DNA from: a virus
Strand: one strand, 5' to 3'
IMG/VR virus record: IMGVR_UViG_3300020457_000137
Location: 1 to 20,363 of that record
Length of the DNA stretch: 20,363 nucleotides
In this document: positions 14,901-20,363 of the stretch, piece after piece
Layout of the letters: the number at the start of each line of letters is the position of its first letter
How positions within the stretch are numbered: position 1 is the stretch's first letter
Notes under the pieces: model-generated
The model's database searches: none
What the model saw: the letters and a program-made list of their open reading frames with translations, nothing else
What the model was told of the DNA's origin: nothing
Translations under genes and position numbers: made by a program

Positions 14901-17900
14901 TTAATGCAAGTAATGCACCCACCATTACTCCTTACACTGGATCTAGTTACTCTCAACCTATTCAAAGTTTATATCCTCAAACTAACAGAGATAATCCAGC
15001 ATCTGATCCAGATCCATCCAAGTGTTTTGCTGTTCCTAATACTATTGGACAAGTTGCTATCAATGAACAACAAAAGTCCATTACTAAAGAAACTCTAGAC
15101 AATAGATTATCTGATATTTCTGTAGGTTTTGGATTAACTGATATCAGAACTGCTGGTGCTTCAGGAACCACTCATACTTTATACAGTAAACTTGATCATG
15201 GATTGAATAGAGTTGCTAAGTTAGGTATCACTAGTACAGGTTCTAACTATATTGATGGTAATTATTATAATGTCCAATTAGTAGGATTTGGTGCATCAAC
15301 TGTTGGTAAGAATGCAACTGCTAGGGTAACTGTTGAGAGTAACGCAGTAACATCTGTCAAGATAATTGATGGTGGTAGTTCATATGGTGTAGGTAATACA
15401 CTTGCATTGTCTGGTGTCGCTGGCACAACAGGTAACACTGGTGCTGTTATAACAGTTAATGAAATATACAGCAATATTGGAGATACAGTAAAAATTACTG
15501 GCATAACTCCAGATGCTAATTCAGATTATAATACAGTATATAAGATTACTCATGTTGGTGTTGGTAGTGATAAAGAGGTCAATGTCTCTTCTGCTAACAC
15601 AGTTTCAAGATATAAGATAGCAGGTATTGGTGCTACTGATGCAGGTACAGGAAATGTAATCATAACTGGTCCTACATTGAATGTATTTGATGTCTTTTAT
15701 GATAGAGTAGTTGGTCTTGCTACAATCACCACTGTAGAACCACATGGTTTAGTGGTTGATGAAAGTGTCAATATTAATGGTGCAAATGATAACATATTAA
15801 ATGGTGATGCTGTCATTACTAAAGTTGGATCTACAACATCATTTGTTGCTAATGTAGGTGTTGCTACAATTACTCCTACAACTGGACTCACTGGTCTTGA
15901 TGCTGGTAATTTGCAAGTTTATCCACTAGGATTTGCTGCTAGAGGTGGTAACATAGTAAGAGCAACTGAAGCAACATCAGGTAGATTGATTGCAGAGTAT
16001 GCTGGTATTACTACTATCACTTCTAGTTCTACAAGCAACACTGCTACAACAATTAGTATTGCCAATGCATTGAATTTTGATTTAAATGTAGGTGATTTCT
16101 TATTGGTAGGTAATGAGATTGTAAGAATTAAAACCACTGTTTCTGCTGATGCTGTTTCAGTGTTTAGGGGTCTAATGGGTACAACTAATGCTGCTCATGA
16201 TTCAGGAGTAGTAATTAAGAGAGTATTCCCAAGACCAATTGAACTTAGAAGGAACTCTATTATCAGATCTGCTGCTCATACATTTGAGTACCTTGGATAT
16301 GGACCAGGCAACTACTCCACCTCATTCCCAACTAAACAAGATAGAAACTTAGAACCACAAGAGGAATTACTAGCACAGTCTATCAAGTCTGCTGGTGGTA
16401 GTGCAGTCTTCACTTCCATGAACCAAGATGGAGACTTCTTTATTGGTAATAGAAAGGTCAACTCTTCTACAGGTAAAGATGAAATATTTGATGCTCCTAT
16501 TCCTACTGTAACAGGTGAGGATTTAGGTGTTGGTGGTGGAGTCAATGTTGGATTTGATGTTATTGATCCATTAGAAGCAACAGTCAAACGCTCTCTTATT
16601 GTTGAGGGTGGTTCTGATGGCAATATCATATCTAAGTTTGATGGTCCTGTTATTCTCAATAACAAACTAACTTCTACATCTGCTAAAGGTGTTGAGGCAG
16701 CATCATTATTCTTACAGGGTGATAGAGATGTATCTAGAAAGTATACAGTTGGTATTTCTACTCCCTCTCTATCAGGTAATGTTGGAGATGTTGTTTATGA
16801 TGGAAATGCCACTAGTGGTGGTCTATTAGGATGGGTTTATACTTCTGCTACCAAGTGGGAAAGATTTGGTAGAATTGGATTAGATGGTGCAGAACCATCT
16901 GTTAACATAGGTGTAAGGAGTGATACAACTTATGTTGGTCTTGCTACTCAAATTAGTATTGTTGGTTTAGGACTTACTGTAACCAATCAATTACAAGCAG
17001 GTATTGCTACATTTACTATCAATAACAATCCTAGAGTTGCTATTTCTACTGGTAATGCCTCAGGAGAGAATAACCTTCTAGGTATTGGAACACAAATCAA
17101 CTTTGTTGGAATAGGTCTCACTGTTGGTGGAGAGTTTAATGCATCTGCTGGTATTGCTACCATCTTGATTACAGCAAATCAATCAGGAGCTGGTGGATCA
17201 ACACCTCAAGGTCCTACCTATGCAGTTCAGTATAATAACTCTGGATTCTTTGGTGGTGGTAGTGGATTTACCTATGATGGAACTAATCTTGATTTAAATG
17301 GATCAACTGCTACTAGTTTGAGTAAGATAACTCAATCTGGTGGTGGAGCTGCTCTTGAAGTAGCAAGTGGTTCTGTTGGTTTAGGCACTACTGGTGCTTC
17401 ATTAGCAAAACTTGAAGTTGTTACAGCATCTGGAGAAGCACTTAGAATCAAGTCTACTGCTGGTTCTGGTAATGTGGTTAGGATTGATAGTGGAACTACT
17501 ACAGGTGATGCCAATCCAGTTATTGTAGATGTAAGTGGTAATCTTGGAGTTAAAACTACAACTGCTGATAAAGGAGCATTAGATGTTCTTGGTAATGTTG
17601 CCATTACAGGTGAAACTAGATTGTATGAATCTACAAGAAACTATTATGCTGCACTTAAAGCACCTACACTAGAATCTAGTGTCACCTTGACATTGCCATC
17701 AAGAGTGGGTGTATCTAGCGATCTGCTTATAACCACAGGTAGTGGAATATTAGATTACATTTCAGCAAGCAGTATAGTTGGACTTGCCCTTACCACTACA
17801 GACGATTTAACTGAAGGTGCTAACAACCTATACTTCACCAATGAGAGAGCACAAGATGCTGTTGATTTAGCAATAAGCGCAGGTATTCAAACAGGTATTA

Positions 17901-17998
17901 CTGTTACCTATGATGATTCTGGCAATAAGATTAACTTCAATGTTGATAGTGCTTCACCTTATCCATTCACAACTAAAGGATTCCCTGGATCATTCTAG
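11999..17998 (+). CDS. Giant tail fibre / baseplate-associated structural protein, 1999 aa
   Basis: The N-terminus (SVIYVDPGSLDATDSIENQG, then RPFKTIQRALVEASRFSYQ and TTVVLYPGEHTVDNRPGW) is a pectin-lyase-like beta-helix entry, with a beta-helix-type region to about residue 280. The middle consists of beta domains, several with H-N/G-L...G..V.I (for example EIPHNLQTGATVEILNV and VEPHGLVVDESVNING), and a YIDGNYY...IIDGGSSYG unit. A block around residues 1425-1505 (HTFEYLGYGPGNYSTSFPTK, PQEELLAQSIKSAGG, DGDFFIGNRKV) is of a type seen in cyanophage virion proteins. Two tandem GIGT..FVGIGLTV repeats precede an end containing DDLTEGANNLYFTNERAQDA, common in T4-like phage fibres. It likely forms a trimeric fibre or a baseplate-attached structure contacting the host. 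No enzymatic motif is evident. Confidence 0.75.
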   Translation: MGLSRLDNFLKSVRGSVIYVDPGSLDATDSIENQGNSLTRPFKTIQRALVEASRFSYQKGLDNDRFAKTTVVLYPGEHTVDNRPGWIPIGSNNYRLRSGETSSDFGAWDLTTNYDLTSVDNELYKLNSIFGGVIVPRGVSLVAMDLRKTRIRPKYVPNPENDNIERSSVFRVTGGCYFWQFTILDADPNGLCFKDYTTNTFVPNFSHNKLTCFEFADGVNNVNIDDDFISGTDGEFARTDLDMYYAKVGIAYGPSSGREIEPDWPSEALDIQPKIDEFRIVGSKGKEVGISSIRAGDGTTTSTIITVTLDSATDATAFDVDTPLRITNAGTGYDGQHVVSNKVDATNIQYKVQSAPDDPLPTIASATANVTVDTVTSASPYIFNCSLRSVFGMCGLFADGDKATGFQSMVLAQFTGIGLQKDNNAFVKYNSTSGIYEDKTATGNSNLESDSRARYKPGYANFHIKVTNNSIVQAVSCFAIGYANHFTTASGGELTITNSNSNFGANAFTSDGFRRDAFTRDDVGYITHIIPPKVNNNVETGTEFLALDVKKIVGMAATNKMYLYNETNANVPPESIVDGYRIGAKENDTLNVLISKAGITTTIPARIIMPNTEFTASEVSAEKKFEVGNSAVGVNSVSNNVFTLTEDHNFINGETIRINSQNGHLPDGLVHNTVYFAITSGTGIADADQIKVGATLNDALGDEAITINSNGGLLSIVSRVSDKKSGDIGHPIQYDTNSTHWFVNVATGSTEDSLYNSIVGLGSTSLGDATARSFINRKSETRSLDDTIYRARYVLPSASSLEARPPTEGFVIQESNASIGSTDGEVAYLYNPNSVTLDNSTELRNPRYIADASWSGNVATVVTEIPHNLQTGATVEILNVTSTNNTAGVAKSMFNNTFSVTGVSSSRQFTFALTDDPGTFTNNTSDRTTSLPHFRPKKTPGTYYIYQSDEVQEYISGKQDGIYHLLLVNASNAPTITPYTGSSYSQPIQSLYPQTNRDNPASDPDPSKCFAVPNTIGQVAINEQQKSITKETLDNRLSDISVGFGLTDIRTAGASGTTHTLYSKLDHGLNRVAKLGITSTGSNYIDGNYYNVQLVGFGASTVGKNATARVTVESNAVTSVKIIDGGSSYGVGNTLALSGVAGTTGNTGAVITVNEIYSNIGDTVKITGITPDANSDYNTVYKITHVGVGSDKEVNVSSANTVSRYKIAGIGATDAGTGNVIITGPTLNVFDVFYDRVVGLATITTVEPHGLVVDESVNINGANDNILNGDAVITKVGSTTSFVANVGVATITPTTGLTGLDAGNLQVYPLGFAARGGNIVRATEATSGRLIAEYAGITTITSSSTSNTATTISIANALNFDLNVGDFLLVGNEIVRIKTTVSADAVSVFRGLMGTTNAAHDSGVVIKRVFPRPIELRRNSIIRSAAHTFEYLGYGPGNYSTSFPTKQDRNLEPQEELLAQSIKSAGGSAVFTSMNQDGDFFIGNRKVNSSTGKDEIFDAPIPTVTGEDLGVGGGVNVGFDVIDPLEATVKRSLIVEGGSDGNIISKFDGPVILNNKLTSTSAKGVEAASLFLQGDRDVSRKYTVGISTPSLSGNVGDVVYDGNATSGGLLGWVYTSATKWERFGRIGLDGAEPSVNIGVRSDTTYVGLATQISIVGLGLTVTNQLQAGIATFTINNNPRVAISTGNASGENNLLGIGTQINFVGIGLTVGGEFNASAGIATILITANQSGAGGSTPQGPTYAVQYNNSGFFGGGSGFTYDGTNLDLNGSTATSLSKITQSGGGAALEVASGSVGLGTTGASLAKLEVVTASGEALRIKSTAGSGNVVRIDSGTTTGDANPVIVDVSGNLGVKTTTADKGALDVLGNVAITGETRLYESTRNYYAALKAPTLESSVTLTLPSRVGVSSDLLITTGSGILDYISASSIVGLALTTTDDLTEGANNLYFTNERAQDAVDLAISAGIQTGITVTYDDSGNKINFNVDSASPYPFTTKGFPGSF
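16931..17170 (+). repeat. Two tandem protein-level repeats in the giant fibre
   Basis: Copy 1 (16931-17020) encodes YVGLATQISIVGLGLTV with AGIATFTI. Copy 2 (17075-17170) encodes LLGIGTQINFVGIGLTV with AGIATILI. The two match in order and spacing at protein level but less at DNA level, which indicates an old internal duplication of a beta repeat. Confidence 0.65.
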
Positions 17999-18000
17999 GG

Positions 18001-18372
18001 TTATCCTGCTTCAGGTATTATAATACAATTATATCCTTTAATGTTTGCTGAACTTGCTCCAGTGATACTAAACGTATCTCCATTAGCTAAAGCAATTTCT
18101 AAGGGTAATGGAGTTACATTATCAACATTACCATTAGGTCCAGATTCTGCCATAGCACTTTGAACATTTGTTTCTCCACTTGAATTTTTATAAGCTAGTG
18201 TTTTTCCATAAACCATATTTGCTGCTAATGTAATAGCATTTCCTGGAAAACTAACAGTTGTATCACCTCCAACATTATCTAATTCAAGGTAGTTTATAAC
18301 TAATCTTACATTCTGACCTGTTGAATTAGTAAAACTAAGATTACCTGATCCACTTAATACTTGCGCAGCCAT
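18001..18372 (-). CDS. Small beta-rich protein between fibre genes (possible adhesin or accessory)
   Basis: This 123-aa protein starts MAAQVLSGSGNLSFTNSTGQ and ends with NIKGYNCIIIPEAG. It is rich in Ser, Asn, Gly, Thr and Val, with alternating strands (VRLVINYLEL, DTTVSFPGNAITL, LPLEIALANGDTFSITG), and is predicted to be a compact beta sandwich without signal peptide or transmembrane segment. Proteins with this start and the IIPEAG-type end occur near tail fibre genes in marine T4-like phages; their role is not established as far as I know. The stop lies two bases from the stop of the giant fibre, convergent, with no terminator between. It is driven by the minus-strand half of the palindromic late promoter. 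Confidence 0.65.
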   Translation of the reverse strand: MAAQVLSGSGNLSFTNSTGQNVRLVINYLELDNVGGDTTVSFPGNAITLAANMVYGKTLAYKNSSGETNVQSAMAESGPNGNVDNVTPLPLEIALANGDTFSITGASSANIKGYNCIIIPEAG

Positions 18373-18394
18373 ATCTAATTGAAATACTTTTTTA

Positions 18395-18406
18395 TATTTA
18401 TAAATA
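18395..18406. promoter_or_regulatory. Palindromic bidirectional late promoter TATTTATAAATA
   Basis: The 12-bp palindrome contains TATAAATA on the plus strand (18399-18406) and TATAAATA on the minus strand (18402-18395), both perfect T4-type late -10 elements. The plus-strand fibre ATG (18435) lies 28 bases after its motif, and the minus-strand ATG (18372) lies 22 bases after its motif. Polymerase could not occupy both directions at once. Confidence 0.7.
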
Positions 18407-18434
18407 AAAAGAAAAGGGTGGAGAGTGAAACCCC

Positions 18435-20363
18435 ATGGCTGTAAATAAGAATTTTGTCGTCAAGAATGGACTGGAAGTTAAGTCCAATCTTTTGGTAGCA
18501 GATACTAGTCAAGATTCTGTAGGTATTGGAACTAGTTTTATCAAAGAAAAACTCCATGTTATTGGAGGTATTGGTGCAACCAGTTTATTTGTTGGTGGTA
18601 TTGGAACAGTTCATGTAGCAACTGGTACTACTGCAAGGTATGAGAATGTTAATATTACAGGGGTGGGTACTATTGCCACCTTTAAAGCGAATGCTGTAGA
18701 TGTTGCTAATATAAATGTCAGTGCAGCAGTAACTGCGAATAAGTTTTATGGAGATGGTTCGACGCTTACTGGTGTCTCTGTTGGTGTACGAACTGCTGGT
18801 GCTGTAGTTGGATATGGTGTAACTTTCTTAGACTTTAGAGGAGCTGGTGTATCCACTGCATTCTTTAATAATAATGTTGGTATTGCCACTGTCTTCTTCC
18901 AAGGTGGTGGAAGTGGTGGATCAGTAAGTATTAGTAGTGCTGCTCCTTCCAGTCCAAATAATGGAGACTTGTGGTATAGTATTGATTTTGCTAGAACTTT
19001 TGTTTACTATGATGAAGTTGAACTGGGTGTTGGATCAGGAGCATTCTGGGTAGATGCTGCACCATTTAATCAAGGTGGATCTTTTCTTGGGTCATATGGT
19101 GCTACCTCATTTGGTGCAATAGGATATACAAGTGGTACAAAAACAGTTCCAAGTATATATTTCACTGGAGATTCAAATACAGGTATATTCCAAGGTGGAT
19201 CAGCAGATCATTTCTCAATAGCAGCAGGTGGTTCAGGTATAGCAACTGTTAATGTTGGTGGACTTAATGTTTCTGGTGTAGTTACATCTCATAGTTTATC
19301 TCTAAGTGGAGATGCCACTGTTGCTGGTAATATTAATGTAACTGGTGACTTAGTATACAATGAAGAAAGGGGTGTTAACTTAAATATTACTGGTGTTGCC
19401 ACAGTAGCAGCTTTGGATGTAAGTGGTATAGGAACCTTTGATAATGGTGTGCATATACCAGATGATAAGAAGATTGAATTTGGTGCTGGACAGGATCTTC
19501 AGATTTCTCATAGTAGTAATTTATCAACTATAAAAAATACTCATGCTAATGGTGTAGCAGTAAGAAGTAATTTGATAATGCTTCAAAATTCTGCTGGTGA
19601 TCACGATTATTTGACTACTGCAAATGAGGATGGAGTATCACTCTATTTTGATAATACAAAGCGTTTTGAAACTGCTCGTGGAGGAGTGGTTATAGCGGGA
19701 ATATGTACTGCTACATCATTTGCTGGTGATGGTTCAAATCTAACTGGTATTGCTGCTGGTGGTTCTGGACAGTTCAACACTGGTCTGACTGGTGCTACTG
19801 CCTATGCTGTTACCACTTCAATGGCAACTGCACTGACTGCTAATGCAAGTTCAAGTTATAGAACAGTCATACATTCAATTCATGTTGCTAACATCAGTGG
19901 TGCTGAAGTAACAGTCAGTGGTGAGATGCAATCAAGTTTCTCCTTTGCTCATACCATACCAATACCTGCAGGTTCAGCAGTTGAATTGCTCAAGCAACCT
20001 AAGGTTCTGGGACCTAGTGAGACAATAGAACTTCAAGCAAGTGCTAACTCAGCATTACAAGCAACTATTATTGCAGAACAGAAAGAGGATACTGACCTAT
20101 GGGATGCTCAAGTTGATATAACTTCTGCTGCTACATGGACAGACTTATATACTTCATCTTCTAATCCTTCTGTGGTTCAAAGTATTCTTCTTGCTAATGA
20201 TGATGGAACTAATGATGTGAAGGCAAGAGTTGTATGGACAGATGGAAGTGATAATATACAAGCATACTTATGTTATGACTTAGTAATTCCTGCTGATTCA
20301 ACAGTTGAACTTTGTGAGCAACCTAAGTATCTTGCTTCAGGTTATAAGTTAAGAGTATATGCC
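18435..20363 (+). CDS. Second long tail fibre / adhesin, C-terminus off right edge
   Basis: The frame is open from ATG 18435 to the window end (643 codons, no stop), with GGAG about 12 bases upstream. The protein starts MAVNKNFVVKNGLEVKSNLL, the usual start of a repetitive phage fibre. It contains F-x-GDGS-x-LTG motifs at about residues 104 and 429 (KFYGDGSTLTGVS, SFAGDGSNLTGI), NGDLWYS (about residue 176), and a fibre domain at about 349-420 (FGAGQDLQISHSS, NLIMLQNSAGDHDYLTT, LYFDNTKRFET). Two tandem beta domains follow at about 463-550 and 556-643. Each has IP-A-G/D-S-x-VEL-x-x-QPK-x-L. These are likely tip domains presenting the receptor-binding surface. The full length is unknown. Confidence 0.8.
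   Translation, partial: MAVNKNFVVKNGLEVKSNLLVADTSQDSVGIGTSFIKEKLHVIGGIGATSLFVGGIGTVHVATGTTARYENVNITGVGTIATFKANAVDVANINVSAAVTANKFYGDGSTLTGVSVGVRTAGAVVGYGVTFLDFRGAGVSTAFFNNNVGIATVFFQGGGSGGSVSISSAAPSSPNNGDLWYSIDFARTFVYYDEVELGVGSGAFWVDAAPFNQGGSFLGSYGATSFGAIGYTSGTKTVPSIYFTGDSNTGIFQGGSADHFSIAAGGSGIATVNVGGLNVSGVVTSHSLSLSGDATVAGNINVTGDLVYNEERGVNLNITGVATVAALDVSGIGTFDNGVHIPDDKKIEFGAGQDLQISHSSNLSTIKNTHANGVAVRSNLIMLQNSAGDHDYLTTANEDGVSLYFDNTKRFETARGGVVIAGICTATSFAGDGSNLTGIAAGGSGQFNTGLTGATAYAVTTSMATALTANASSSYRTVIHSIHVANISGAEVTVSGEMQSSFSFAHTIPIPAGSAVELLKQPKVLGPSETIELQASANSALQATIIAEQKEDTDLWDAQVDITSAATWTDLYTSSSNPSVVQSILLANDDGTNDVKARVVWTDGSDNIQAYLCYDLVIPADSTVELCEQPKYLASGYKLRVYA
19821..20363 (+). repeat. Tandem duplicated beta domain at the fibre's distal part
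   Basis: Copy 1 (about 19821-20085) encodes YRTVIHSIHVANISGAEVTV leading to IPAGSAVELLKQPKVLGPSE. Copy 2 (about 20098 to the window end) encodes WTDLYTSSSNPSVVQSILLA leading to IPADSTVELCEQPKYLASGY. Shared key residues are IPA-x-S-x-VEL-x-x-QPK-x-L with preceding hydrophobic strands at the same spacing. DNA identity is low, so the duplication is old or under diversifying selection. Confidence 0.65.

Noticed and set aside
11999-20363. Diversity-generating retroelement or invertase acting on the fibre genes
   Set aside because: No reverse transcriptase, template repeat, recombinase or inverted crossover sites are seen in the window. Fibre repeats are ordinary protein-level repeats.
1-20363. 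tRNA genes, CRISPR arrays, insertion sequences or origins
   Set aside because: I saw no cloverleaf with a CCA-proximal stem pattern, no regularly spaced repeats, no transposase and no terminal inverted repeats.

Overview
The window is a late structural-gene region of an A+T-rich T4-like myovirus. Homologues of T4 gp4 (head completion), gp26 (baseplate hub) and gp5 (hub/spike OB domain) are recognisable. A tail-tube-fold protein, a likely gp27-type hub protein, two tape-measure-like proteins and very large fibre proteins accompany them. The low GC, the gene order and the glycine/serine/threonine-rich fibres resemble marine T4-like phages: cyanomyoviruses of Prochlorococcus/Synechococcus, or the related pelagiphages. 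The host cannot be decided from this window. There is no tRNA, CRISPR array, insertion sequence or integrase.

Layout. (1) Positions 1-517, minus strand: gp4 nuclease-fold head completion protein and the 5' end of a coupled gene running off the left edge. (2) Positions 554-11603, plus strand: one compact hub/tail operon. Its order is tail-tube-like baseplate protein, gp26, a 58-codon ORF in the -1 frame, tape-measure-like protein A, tape-measure-like protein B, gp27-like hub, an 88-aa His/Asp-rich protein, gp5-like OB protein without lysozyme, a separate beta-helix spike protein, a beta-rich virion protein with an HP...H-C-EGPE motif, and a 59-aa protein. Most junctions overlap or are separated by only a few bases, which implies translational coupling. 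(3) A bidirectional terminator separates this operon from a convergent 84-aa coiled-coil gene. (4) A 1999-aa fibre-like protein. (5) A convergent 123-aa beta-rich gene on the minus strand. (6) A second long fibre gene open to the right edge.

Regulation. T4-type late promoter motifs (TATAAATA or close variants) sit 20-30 bases upstream of start codons at each strand switch. At 18395-18406 two perfect motifs overlap as a 12-bp palindrome driving divergent genes.

The most interesting signal is at the end of gp26. A T TTT TTC heptamer, in the correct phase three codons before the stop, would shift ribosomes by -1 directly into the 58-codon ORF that precedes the tape measure genes. This is the arrangement of the frameshifted tail assembly chaperones (lambda G/GT, P2 E/E+E'). 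It suggests that gp26 and the small ORF form this phage's chaperone pair. A second notable feature is the tandem pair of tape-measure-like proteins with matching N- and C-terminal architecture.
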